In this document: positions 1 to 7,181 of the stretch, in pieces | Layout: the number at the start of each line of letters is the position of its first letter | How positions within the stretch are numbered: position 1 is the stretch's first letter | Origin: a bacterium | GTDB lineage: Bacteria > Bdellovibrionota > FAC87 > UBA2466 | Assembly: GCA_019750655.1 (NCBI GenBank) | Contig: JAIEOG010000008.1 | Span: 1-19,266 of the forward strand | DNA: 19,266 bases | Reading direction: 5' to 3' | The notes under the pieces: model-generated | Seen by the model: the letters and a program-made list of their open reading frames with translations, nothing else | What the model was told of the DNA's origin: nothing | The model's database searches: none | Position numbers and translations under genes: made by a program

Positions 1-549
1 AAGCCAATCGTATGCTTTCGGCGCGCTCCGTAGAATCGGTTCGATACGCAGCGCTAAAGAGATGAAGGAAACATCCGCACAAACGAAGGTGATTTCCGGA
101 GCGAGCGCGTCGGCGGCTAGCAAGGCTTCGGCAGTCAGGTGCCGGACATTTACCTGCTCGAGCGAAGTGACCTGCGCATGGCCGCGGAGCTTCTGGTCCA
201 GTTGGGCCGTGCCGACATCGACGGCGATCACCCGGCGTGCACCTCTTTGCAGCAGGCAATCCGTAAAGCCGCCGGTGGAGGCGCCGACATCGATGCACAC
301 TCGGTCTTGAACGGAGATGCCGAAAGTCTCCAGGCCATGTTCGAGCTTAAACCCGCCGCGGCTTACGAACTTCGGCAGACGCGAACGCAGTTCAATCGGG
401 GTGTCGACGGCTATCTTTACGCCGGGTTTTTCCAAGCGCACCTGCCCCTGCCAGACTTCGCCGGCAAGAATGCACCGTTGAGCTTGCTCACGGCTGGAGC
501 AAAGGCCCTTCTCGGCGAGCAGAATATCGAGGCGTTCTTTGCGGATCAT
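1..549 (-). CDS. tlyA: TlyA-type rRNA 2'-O-methyltransferase (N-terminal 183 codons, cut by window edge)
   Basis: The minus-strand frame is open from an ATG at 549 to base 1, giving 183 residues of a family usually near 270, so the C-terminus lies outside the window. Residues about 1-60 look like an S4 RNA-binding domain (RKERLDILLAEKGL, then CSSREQAQRCILAGEV). SRGGFKLE at 63-70 opens the FtsJ-like methyltransferase domain. The SAM-binding loop is at about 87-95 (IDVGASTGG), followed by AVDVG at 109-113 and CADVSFISL at 157-165. TlyA proteins are known to methylate ribose in 16S and/or 23S rRNA; which target applies here cannot be seen. AAGGTG lies a few bases upstream of the ATG, and an in-frame stop (ATG CGG TAA) just before rules out a longer N-terminus. 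In many genomes tlyA follows dxs; here two opposite-strand genes lie between them. A plus-strand reading frame over the same bases is its shadow. Confidence 0.93.
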   Translation of the reverse strand, partial: MIRKERLDILLAEKGLCSSREQAQRCILAGEVWQGQVRLEKPGVKIAVDTPIELRSRLPKFVSRGGFKLEHGLETFGISVQDRVCIDVGASTGGFTDCLLQRGARRVIAVDVGTAQLDQKLRGHAQVTSLEQVNVRHLTAEALLAADALAPEITFVCADVSFISLALRIEPILRSAPKAYDWL

Positions 550-599
550 GAAGGCCGCACCTTACCGCATGCAGCGCCTTTGTGGTAGTTTGCCCGCTG

Positions 600-1706
600 A
601 TGGATGTCCGTCCTCCTGAATCCGCTTGGCGAACCGCCCTGCGGCCTTGGTTTTTAATCCTTTTAACCGCACCCCTTCTGCTTTCGATCGTTGGAGTTAC
701 CGTTTACCGCTGGCAAACGCACCGGCAGGAAAATGCGCGCCTCTCCGATACTTTCGCCGAGCGCCAAAACCGCGTTCTCCAACACGATGCCCGCCGTGTG
801 GCACGTGCGGTGACGAATCTCTTGGCGCTTGCGGCCAGCGATGCGCGCTTGGTTTCTGTTTTGCCGCCCGATGGAGCCGGGTATGCGCGGTTTTTTGAAG
901 CCCTACGAGTAGCGCCGCCGGCAGGAGTGGCTCCCGGGGAGTCGATTTTCCCGCTCTATAACCGGCTCTTAATTTGGCGGGATAGTGGGCGGTTTCAGTA
1001 TTTCCACGCGGGCGATAAAGCGGCTCGTATTTCGTCTGTCGACGGCTGTACGGCACGCGATCTCTGCGATCGGGCGACTCTGGAGCTGGGCAAGCGAGCT
1101 TCGCAGGGACGAGCTATCGTGGGCAAAGCCTTGCGCTGGTACACGCCGGAAAAAAGCCCTGGCGCTCCCGGTGACGGCACGCTCAGTGTGGCGTACCGAT
1201 TCGCGGGTGGGGTGGTTTTGCTCGGGATTGATTACCGATCTTTTGAATCGATTGTACGGCTGCCGACATTCCCTTACCAAGAGCGCGGCAATCTTCTGCA
1301 GGATTATGAAGCGGGCAATTACATCTACCTGCTCGATGCCGACACGGACCTCTTAGCGCACCCGAAACCTTGGCATCTCTATGGTTTGGACTACGCCACG
1401 GGAGAGCCGCGGCCACCGATGAAGTCGGACAGTGATGCGGGCACGCACCCCTTGAATTTCCGGGCTTATGAGCGCGGCATTCTGCGCCCCTATTTTGACC
1501 GCTTGATCCAGCGCACTTTCCAAGCGGCCGAGGTAGATATCTTCGAAGCAGCGAACATGAGCGGGCTGATCCGTGTTGTTTCGGTGGCCCCTATATATTT
1601 AGATCCGGCATTCTTTGATCAGCAGGGACCGTTCGGGTATGCAGGGGTAGGGTGTGCATTAGAGCATTTTCGGGAGCCGCAAGAGCGACCGGTGCCCTAC
1701 TACTAA
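600..1706 (+). CDS. Membrane-anchored orphan double-Cache-like sensor protein
   Basis: This 368-residue protein is of no family I recognise outright. It has a short basic N-terminus and one strong membrane segment at about 18-37 (WFLILLTAPLLLSIVGV). A charged helical stretch at about 40-80 follows, then an extracytoplasmic region of about 250 residues. Two PAS-like halves are visible: about 115-215 (ending GGVVLLGIDYRSF) and about 238-355 (NYIYLLDADTDLLAHPKPW, later RVVSVAPIY and FGYAGVGCALEHF). Initial helix, two folds and a closing 'good-bye' strand match dCache ligand sensors of chemoreceptors and kinases. However, no second membrane helix, HAMP, kinase, methyl-accepting or GGDEF region follows; the frame stops about 12 residues after the last strand. 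Cys150 and Cys156 could pair. The ATG at 600 is preferred; a GTG at 582 would add six residues, and neither has a clear Shine-Dalgarno. Its stop overlaps the ribosome site of the lipoprotein gene downstream, so the two are probably one operon. Ligand unknown. Confidence 0.72.
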   Translation: MDVRPPESAWRTALRPWFLILLTAPLLLSIVGVTVYRWQTHRQENARLSDTFAERQNRVLQHDARRVARAVTNLLALAASDARLVSVLPPDGAGYARFFEALRVAPPAGVAPGESIFPLYNRLLIWRDSGRFQYFHAGDKAARISSVDGCTARDLCDRATLELGKRASQGRAIVGKALRWYTPEKSPGAPGDGTLSVAYRFAGGVVLLGIDYRSFESIVRLPTFPYQERGNLLQDYEAGNYIYLLDADTDLLAHPKPWHLYGLDYATGEPRPPMKSDSDAGTHPLNFRAYERGILRPYFDRLIQRTFQAAEVDIFEAANMSGLIRVVSVAPIYLDPAFFDQQGPFGYAGVGCALEHFREPQERPVPYY

Positions 1707-1711
1707 GGGAG
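1705..1711 (+). promoter_or_regulatory. Ribosome binding site fixing the GTG start of the lipoprotein gene
   Basis: AAGGGAG lies nine bases before the GTG at 1721 and overlaps the TAA stop of the Cache gene (1704-1706). It decides the start: the frame is open further upstream (a GTG at 1652), but only the 1721 start gives a clean lipoprotein signal peptide and a good ribosome site. The overlap also implies translational coupling with the gene before. Confidence 0.75.
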
Positions 1712-1720
1712 TTGGAACGG

Positions 1721-2941
1721 GTGAGAAAAGGACGCGCATTGGCTGGGGGCTTCGGAGCCCTGCTCGGACTACTGGCGTGTGGAAAGCCGGAAGCCCGCGA
1801 CAATCGCCTTTGGGTCGCCGATGTCTCTGTGGCGGGAGCCCTTGCAGGGTCTCGAGCTGCCGCTGCCGGGTGCATGCAGTGGGTACGCGAAGGCTCGAAT
1901 CAGCGATTGGAATTTTCTAATGGCGCTTGCGCGAAACCAGGGAAGCCACAGCCTTTTTCTTCCGTGCGTTTTTCTCTCGCCGTGGACCCCAGCGAAAAAG
2001 CGGCTCTGCTGCGTTTTCAAAATGTGTCCGTCGGCTCATTGCGCAAAGAGGAGACAGGGGCTTGGGTGCTCGATCACCTCTGCCAGATTTCCGAGCCCGG
2101 TTTGACTCCGGACCTTCCCTTCGACGAGCTTTGCCAAATCAAGTTCAAGGCTGAGGCTGGGCAGAGCCGTTACGAATCCATTCAACTCTTCACACTCGAA
2201 GAAGTGGCCCGCTCCAAGGTGGGAAGCCTTTCGACGCTAGAGATGGGCGATCAGTTCCACCGCCAGAAAATCATTGCTCTGGATACAGCGGTCCGCGACC
2301 TGCGCGAAGAATTGCGCCGTGCGGAAGAGGCGCGCGAGGCGGCTGCCGAAGCGCTAACGGATGCGCGCCGGGGATTAGGGGAGTCTTTCGCTGTATCTTT
2401 CACAGCCAACCAGAAACTCGAGAGAACGGAAGCGGAAGCTTCTCTAAAACTCGCAGAAGCCGACGCACAGCTCGTGAAATTAGAGATCAAGTTCGCAGCC
2501 GCGGAAAAGAGTCGGCTGGGATACCTCAAGGAGCGTTTGGCTTACGCGGAAAATGCAGCCCGCTTGGATAAAGGTATCCGCGCGCAGTTACAAGCCAACC
2601 GTGGCCTGCGCAATAGCATCGAAGAAAAACTTTTCCTAAGCACTTTGGATCAGCTTAAGGGGATGTTGCTCGACGAAGATCAGGCACGGCTTCTCAACGA
2701 AGAAATCGGGATTGCCACCGGCGAAGCAGATCGCTTGGAAGACTTAGAGAACAAGAAACTACCGGCAATTATTCGGCTGGTTAAAGAGCGTAAAGACGCT
2801 TTTGAAAAGTTGAAGCAGATGCCGCCGACGCCTACTGAAGCGAAACCGGTTCCGACGAAAGTGTCGGAGCGCGAGACGCAAGATATGCCGGAGTCTCCAC
2901 TGCAGATGACATGCGATCCAGCACCCGCTGACTTAGACTAG
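1721..2941 (+). CDS. Coiled-coil lipoprotein of unknown function
   Basis: From the GTG at 1721 the product has 406 residues. The first 20 form a lipoprotein signal peptide: basic VRKGR, hydrophobic ALAGGFGALLG, then lipobox LLAC with Cys20 as the lipidated residue. Gly at +2 gives no inner-membrane retention signal by the E. coli rule. Residues about 21-165 form a small folded head with four cysteines (51, 70, 121, 138), enough for two disulfides. Residues about 185-365 are rich in Glu, Lys, Arg, Ala and Leu with heptad-like spacing, so a long coiled coil is likely, broken near 221-231. The last 35-40 residues are Pro/Glu/Thr-rich and look disordered. The gene follows the Cache sensor with coupled translation and overlaps the 3' end of dxs by 110 bp on the other strand. 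I do not recognise the family. A cell-envelope role, perhaps with the Cache protein, is inference from position. Confidence 0.8.
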   Translation: MRKGRALAGGFGALLGLLACGKPEARDNRLWVADVSVAGALAGSRAAAAGCMQWVREGSNQRLEFSNGACAKPGKPQPFSSVRFSLAVDPSEKAALLRFQNVSVGSLRKEETGAWVLDHLCQISEPGLTPDLPFDELCQIKFKAEAGQSRYESIQLFTLEEVARSKVGSLSTLEMGDQFHRQKIIALDTAVRDLREELRRAEEAREAAAEALTDARRGLGESFAVSFTANQKLERTEAEASLKLAEADAQLVKLEIKFAAAEKSRLGYLKERLAYAENAARLDKGIRAQLQANRGLRNSIEEKLFLSTLDQLKGMLLDEDQARLLNEEIGIATGEADRLEDLENKKLPAIIRLVKERKDAFEKLKQMPPTPTEAKPVPTKVSERETQDMPESPLQMTCDPAPADLD

Positions 2942-4796
2942 CGGGATCGAGTCCTGCGAGCTCGCGCTGGTACTGTGGCGAGCCATGGTCAATGAACACA
3001 TCGGGAAGCCCCAAGGTTAAAAGTGGGGTGGTCCAGCCTTCTTTAGTAAACAGCTCACTCACAGCAGAGCCAAACCCCCCTTGAACGGTGTTTTCTTCAA
3101 TCGTTACGATCAAGCGTGCTTTACTCGCCCAGTTTTTCAATGCCGTGGCGTCGATGGGTTTTGCGAAGCGCGCGTTAATGAGAGCCGTGCGTAGGCCCTT
3201 GGATTGGAGAACCGCTTGGGTTTGCGCCGCAAGCTGCACACCATAGCCAATGCCGAAGAGTGCGACGTCGACTTCCGGCGCATCGGCGCTGAGCAATTCG
3301 CTGCGGCCGATGGGGATTAGCCGCAATTGCTCGTCGAGCGGAACGCCCACGACTTCGCCGCGCGGGTAGCGGAAGGCAATCGGGCCGTCGGTGTATTGCA
3401 CCGAAGTGAAAATCATATGGCGCAATTCATTTTCGTCTTTGGGCGCCATGACGACCATATTGGGAATCGCACGCAGATAACTCAAGTCAAACGCGCCCTG
3501 GTGAGTCGCGCCGTCTGCGCCGACTAAGCCACCGCGATCCATTGCGAAAATCACGGGAAGCTTTTGGAGTGCCACATCATGGATGATCTGGTCGTATGCA
3601 CGCTGCAAGAAAGTCGAATAAATGGCAGCGACGGGTCGGAAGCCTTCGGTTGCGAGCCCGGCGCAGAAAAGCACGGCATGCGCTTCGGCGATGCCGACAT
3701 CGTAGCAACGCTCGGGGAATTCTTTTTGGAAGAGATTGAGCCCGGTGCCGCTCGGCATGGCGGCGGTAACTGCCACGACACGTGGATCGCTTTTCGCAAG
3801 CCGAATGAGCGTTTCGGCAAAGACGTCTTGGTAGTTGGGCTTCTTTTTTGCCGTCGGCGGTTGGATACCCGTCTCGATATTGAAAGGCGTTACGCCGTGG
3901 TACGGCAGCGGGAGCGCTTCAGCTTGGGCGTAGCCCTTGCCTTTCACTGTGAGTGCGTGGACTAGGTATGGCCCGCTCTGGGCGCCGTCGGCCTTAATGA
4001 AACGCAGAGTTTCCAAAAGATCGTCGGTATCGTGGCCATTCAACGGGCCAAAATAACGGAAACCAAAACACTCAAAGAGCATTCCCGGCGTGAGGAAATT
4101 CTTCACGCTCGTACGCAGCTTCGACGCTAAGCCCGAGAGCGGAACGCCCAGGTGCGAAAGCGTTCCTAGTAGAGAGCGGACTTCTTTGCGCACGCGGTTA
4201 TATCCCGGGTGGGTAACGGCGTGGTTCACAAACGAGTTGAGCGCGCCGACGTTGGGATCAATCGACATATTATTGTCATTGAGAATCACGACGAGATTGC
4301 GTGCGGGGATATGGCCCGCGTTATTCAAGGCTTCAAATGCGAGACCGCCCGTAAGCGAGCCGTCGCCAATGACGGCAACCGCTAAGTGCTTAGAGCCTTT
4401 GTGGCGCAAACCTTGTGCAATGCCGAGGGCTGCGGAAATCGACGTGCTGGCGTGGCCCGCACCGAAAGGGTCGTATTCGCTCTCACCACGAGCGGTGAAT
4501 CCACTGATGCCGCCCGTTTGTCGGATCGAAGGAAACTGGGCGCGTCGGCCCGTTAAAAGTTTGTGCGCGTACGCTTGGTGGCCGACATCCCAGATGAGTT
4601 TATCGTCGGGAGTATCAAAGACGTAGTGCAGAGCGACGGCGAGTTCCACGCTTCCAAGGTTGGACGCGAGGTGGCCGCCTTTTTGAGCGACGACCGAGAG
4701 AATCTCATGGCGCAATTCCGCCGCCACCTGGTGGAGGTCGGCCGGCGCAAGCTTGCGCAGGTCGGCTGGCGATTGAATGCCGTCCAGAAGAGCCAT
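2832..4796 (-). CDS. dxs: 1-deoxy-D-xylulose-5-phosphate synthase
   Basis: Cytoplasmic, thiamine-diphosphate-dependent first enzyme of the MEP isoprenoid pathway: pyruvate plus glyceraldehyde 3-phosphate to DXP. The 654 residues show GGHLASNLG (40-48), WDVGHQAY (69-76), FGAGHAS (111-117) and the ThDP/Mg motif GDGSLTGG...NDNN (GDG 144-146, NDN 173-175). The pyrimidine-binding domain has DVGIAE with catalytic-type Glu371, DRGGLVGADGATH (420-432) and a transketolase C-domain (EENTVQGGFGSAV). Residue 372 is Ala where DXS proteins almost always have Gln (AEQH). The usual domain ends near residue 629; about 25 extra residues follow, coded within the overlap with the lipoprotein gene. The start ATG lies two bases after the ispA stop with no clear Shine-Dalgarno, so coupling to ispA is likely. 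Confidence 0.97.
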   Translation of the reverse strand: MALLDGIQSPADLRKLAPADLHQVAAELRHEILSVVAQKGGHLASNLGSVELAVALHYVFDTPDDKLIWDVGHQAYAHKLLTGRRAQFPSIRQTGGISGFTARGESEYDPFGAGHASTSISAALGIAQGLRHKGSKHLAVAVIGDGSLTGGLAFEALNNAGHIPARNLVVILNDNNMSIDPNVGALNSFVNHAVTHPGYNRVRKEVRSLLGTLSHLGVPLSGLASKLRTSVKNFLTPGMLFECFGFRYFGPLNGHDTDDLLETLRFIKADGAQSGPYLVHALTVKGKGYAQAEALPLPYHGVTPFNIETGIQPPTAKKKPNYQDVFAETLIRLAKSDPRVVAVTAAMPSGTGLNLFQKEFPERCYDVGIAEAHAVLFCAGLATEGFRPVAAIYSTFLQRAYDQIIHDVALQKLPVIFAMDRGGLVGADGATHQGAFDLSYLRAIPNMVVMAPKDENELRHMIFTSVQYTDGPIAFRYPRGEVVGVPLDEQLRLIPIGRSELLSADAPEVDVALFGIGYGVQLAAQTQAVLQSKGLRTALINARFAKPIDATALKNWASKARLIVTIEENTVQGGFGSAVSELFTKEGWTTPLLTLGLPDVFIDHGSPQYQRELAGLDPASLSQRVLDRMSSAVETPAYLASRAPTLSSEPVSLQ

Positions 4797-4798
4797 TT

Positions 4799-5686
4799 TC
4801 AGCGTTTGCGATCTCGGATGAACTCCGCAATGCCCACTAAGGCTTTGGCGCGTTCGCCTTCGGGGGCGATGGCGCTAATGGCAGAATCAATCAAGCGGTT
4901 GAGTTTTTCCTTCATCTCCGTGCGGCCCATGACGGCGGCATAACTCGGCTTCGGCTTTTTGCGCGGGCCGCGGGAATACCGGAAGCTTGTTTCGGCATCG
5001 AGGATATCGTCGGAAATCTGGAAGGCGAGTCCCAGGGCTTCGCCGTAGCGGCGCAGCTTCTGCAGTTTCACTTCTTCCACCGGTACGAGACGCGTGGGGA
5101 GAAGAACCGCGCCTAAAATCAACGCGCCCGTTTTGTGGATGTGGATGAATTCCAACTCCGGAAGGCTGTAAGTCAGCTCCTGGGTGGTGACGTCCAGCAC
5201 CTGGCCGCCCACCATGCCGCGCACGCCCGCGTACTGCACAATCAGCTCAATCGCTGCTAGGCAGTGAGCCGGCGGGAAACCATGGCTGGAAAGCTGCAAA
5301 ACCTGGCCAAAAGCTTCGGTCAAAAGGGCATCGCCCGCCAAAATCGCCATCGCTTCGCCAAACTGCTTATGGCTCGAGGCCTTTCCGCGGCGGGTATCGT
5401 CGTCATCCAATGCCGGCAAATCGTCGTGAATGAGAGAATAAGTGTGGATGTATTCCAAAGCGGCCGCGGCCGGAAGCACGCTTTCCGAAGAAAGGCCCAG
5501 GTACTGGGCGCTGGAAAGTACGAGCAGGGGGCGTAAGCGTTTGCCGCCGCCGTCCAGGCTATATTGCATGGCGTCGAGCAGGGGCGAGAAGCGCTGGGAA
5601 ACCGAGTTGCGAAACCGGCCCAGATTATCGTCCAAATAACGGTTGAATAACGCGATCTGCGAATCGCTATATGCTTCGAATGTCAC
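4799..5686 (-). CDS. ispA: Polyprenyl (farnesyl/geranylgeranyl) diphosphate synthase
   Basis: Condenses isopentenyl diphosphate with allylic diphosphates to make C15 (or C20) prenyl chains. The 295 residues match the bacterial IspA size and motifs: GGGKRLRP at 46-53, the first aspartate-rich motif DDLPALD at 88-94 with the four-residue spacing typical of bacterial farnesyl synthases, GDALL at 118-122, HKTGALI at 184-190 and the second aspartate motif DDILD at 226-230. Motifs alone do not settle chain length, so C15 is likely and C20 possible. The start is GTG at 5686, six bases after GGAG in AGAGGAG (5693-5699). The gene lies 14 bases after xseB and 2 bases before dxs, the common proteobacterial xseB-ispA-dxs order, so MEP flux and prenyl chain building are probably co-transcribed. 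Confidence 0.95.
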   Translation of the reverse strand: MTFEAYSDSQIALFNRYLDDNLGRFRNSVSQRFSPLLDAMQYSLDGGGKRLRPLLVLSSAQYLGLSSESVLPAAAALEYIHTYSLIHDDLPALDDDDTRRGKASSHKQFGEAMAILAGDALLTEAFGQVLQLSSHGFPPAHCLAAIELIVQYAGVRGMVGGQVLDVTTQELTYSLPELEFIHIHKTGALILGAVLLPTRLVPVEEVKLQKLRRYGEALGLAFQISDDILDAETSFRYSRGPRKKPKPSYAAVMGRTEMKEKLNRLIDSAISAIAPEGERAKALVGIAEFIRDRKR

Positions 5687-5700
5687 CGCAAACTCCTCTA

Positions 5701-5934
5701 TTACTCCGCGAAGTCGGTGGGTGTAACCTCACCGGAGCCATTCTCTACCAGAATTTGGACCTTTCGTTCCATCTCATCGAGGCGTTTTAGACAATCCCGT
5801 GACATGGTGACTCCCTTTTCGAAGGCCTTGAGCTGGTCTTCGAGAGTTTGATCGCCGCGTTCGAGGTCCGCGATGATCTTTTCCAGCTCTTGGAGGGAGG
5901 ATTCAAAGGTGAGGGTTTTAGTCTTCGTCGCCAC
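5701..5934 (-). CDS. xseB: Exodeoxyribonuclease VII small subunit
   Basis: A 77-residue protein with the XseB signature: FESSLQELEKIIADLERGD near the N-terminus, then LEDQLKAFEKGV and a helical segment MSRDCLKRLDEMERKVQIL. XseB subunits bind the large XseA subunit to form exonuclease VII, which degrades single-stranded DNA from both ends. No xseA lies in the window; on this strand xseB is first in its operon, upstream of ispA and dxs. The start is a GTG at 5934 with AAGG seven bases upstream. The stop lies 14 bases before the ispA start. Size and motifs are ordinary for the family. Confidence 0.93.
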   Translation of the reverse strand: MATKTKTLTFESSLQELEKIIADLERGDQTLEDQLKAFEKGVTMSRDCLKRLDEMERKVQILVENGSGEVTPTDFAE

Positions 5935-5940
5935 GGCACG

Positions 5941-5969
5941 ACCTTACGGGGGAGGGCCAGCGTCGTCAA
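5941..5969 (-). promoter_or_regulatory. Possible promoter for xseB-ispA-dxs
   Basis: On the minus strand TTGACG (5964-5969) is followed after 17 bases by TAAGGT (5941-5946), a good -35 and a weak -10 match. Transcription would start almost at the GTG of xseB, and the -10 overlaps the AAGG ribosome site, so mRNA would be nearly leaderless if this is real. Weak evidence. Confidence 0.22.
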
Positions 5970-5988
5970 ACCCTGCATGCACTTCCCT

Positions 5989-6017
5989 TTGACAGGGGAC
6001 AACCCCCTCGATAGCTT
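5989..6017 (+). promoter_or_regulatory. Probable sigma-70 type promoter of livKHMGF
   Basis: A perfect TTGACA (5989-5994) is followed after 17 bases by TAGCTT (6012-6017), a poor -10. The predicted start near 6024 leaves a very short leader before livK, whose Shine-Dalgarno AGGAGA is at 6027-6032. The spacer contains a small inverted repeat, GGGG-ACAA-CCCC (5995-6006). It could be an operator half-site pair or chance; there is no T tract, so it is not a terminator. Confidence 0.4.
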
Positions 6018-6035
6018 TGCGAGTCTAGGAGAATC

Positions 6036-7178
6036 ATGCGACTTTCTTCGGTTTTTTCCATTTTCGTGGCCATTTCTATTGGGGTTTTAGCCGGTTGCAC
6101 GGGCGGCGGCGCTTCTAAGGATGAGATCGTCTTCGGCGAGTATGGTTCGATGACGGGTTCGGAAAGCTCCTTTGGGATTTCTACCCACCGGGGAGTGGAA
6201 ATGGCATTGGACGAAGCCAATGCAAAAGGCGGGTTTAACGGCAAGAAGTTCAAAGTCATCTCCTACGATAACCAGGGCCGCTCCGAAGAAGCCGTGACGG
6301 CCATCACGAAACTCATCACGCGCGATAAAGTACCACTCGTGATTGGGGAAGTGGCAAGTTCGCGTTCCATTGCGGCCGGTGCGATCGCCCAGCAATACAA
6401 GATTCCGATGATCAGCCCTGCGAGCACCAACCCGAAAGTAACGCAGCTTGGGGACTATATTTTCCGCGTGTGCTTCATCGATCCTTTCCAAGGGAAGGTG
6501 ATGGCGAAATTCGCGATTGAGAACTTGAAGAAAACCAAGGCCGCCATCTTGCGCGATATCCGCAGTGATTACAGCGTAGGGCTGGCCGATTTCTTCGTGA
6601 AAGAGTTCAAAGCCATGGGCGGCGAAATTCTCGTCGATACGGCGTATTCGACGGGCGACATCGATTTCAAATCTCAGCTCACGAATATCCGTTCCAAAAA
6701 GCCCGAAGTGATTTTCATTCCTGGCTACTACACGGAAGTGGGCTTGATTGCTCGCCAAGCCAAGGAGTTGGGGCTGGCCGTTCCTCTGTTGGGCGGAGAC
6801 GGTTGGGACAGCGAAAAGCTGACCGAGATTGGCCAAGACGCCATTGTCGGCCATTACTTCAGCAACCACTACTCACAAGAAGATACGCGCCCGAGCGTCC
6901 AAGGCTTCATTGAGAAGTACCGCGCACGCTACGGCGAAACGCCCGATAGCATGGCCGTGCTCGGATACGACGCTGCTGTCGTCGCGGTGAACGCGGTGAA
7001 AACAGCAAAGGATCTGACTCCGGCTTCTCTCCGCGATGCGCTGGCTGCCACGAAAGGCGTGCCCGGCGTGACGGGGGAAGTAAACCTAAACGAACACCGC
7101 GATGCTGTTAAGTCGGCTGTGGTGATGAAAGTAGCGGGCCCCAAAAAGTACAGCTACGTCACAACGATTAATCCTTAA
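6036..7178 (+). CDS. livK: Branched-chain amino acid ABC transporter substrate-binding lipoprotein
   Basis: A 380-residue receptor of the LivK/type I periplasmic binding protein family, presenting branched-chain amino acids or similar ligands to LivHM. The N-terminus is a lipoprotein signal (MRLSSVFSIFVAISIGVLAGC, lipid on Cys21), then a Gly/Ser linker. The mature domain begins IVFGEYGSMTGSESSFG with HRGVEMALDEANAKGG, a hallmark of the family. Further family-like stretches are VIGEVASSRSIAAGAIAQQY, ISPASTNPKVT, and GDGWDSEKL. Exact ligand cannot be read from sequence. Escherichia coli LivK is a soluble periplasmic protein, so the lipid anchor is a difference; +2 is Thr, not the Asp that retains lipoproteins in the inner membrane of E. 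coli. ATG 6036 has AGGAGA just upstream. First gene of a five-gene transporter operon. Confidence 0.95.
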   Translation: MRLSSVFSIFVAISIGVLAGCTGGGASKDEIVFGEYGSMTGSESSFGISTHRGVEMALDEANAKGGFNGKKFKVISYDNQGRSEEAVTAITKLITRDKVPLVIGEVASSRSIAAGAIAQQYKIPMISPASTNPKVTQLGDYIFRVCFIDPFQGKVMAKFAIENLKKTKAAILRDIRSDYSVGLADFFVKEFKAMGGEILVDTAYSTGDIDFKSQLTNIRSKKPEVIFIPGYYTEVGLIARQAKELGLAVPLLGGDGWDSEKLTEIGQDAIVGHYFSNHYSQEDTRPSVQGFIEKYRARYGETPDSMAVLGYDAAVVAVNAVKTAKDLTPASLRDALAATKGVPGVTGEVNLNEHRDAVKSAVVMKVAGPKKYSYVTTINP

Positions 7179-7181
7179 ACG

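Noticed and set aside
139..588. Plus-strand open frame of about 149 codons
   Set aside because: It lies antisense to the clear TlyA coding frame (S4 domain plus SAM motif) and has no recognisable domain itself.
1652..1720. Possible 23-residue N-terminal extension of the lipoprotein
   Set aside because: It would overlap the Cache gene, lacks a ribosome site and would bury the lipoprotein signal; GTG 1721 with AAGGGAG is better.
4090..4626. Plus-strand open frame of 178 codons
   Set aside because: Antisense shadow of dxs across conserved ThDP motifs; no family resemblance or ribosome site evidence.
5995..6006. GGGG-ACAA-CCCC hairpin as an intrinsic terminator
   Set aside because: Only a four-base-pair stem, no following T run, and it sits upstream of livK between divergent genes where no terminator is needed.
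6087..6869. Long minus-strand open frame of 260 codons
   Set aside because: It lies entirely opposite livK, which has unmistakable signal peptide and family motifs; the opposite frame is open through codon bias.
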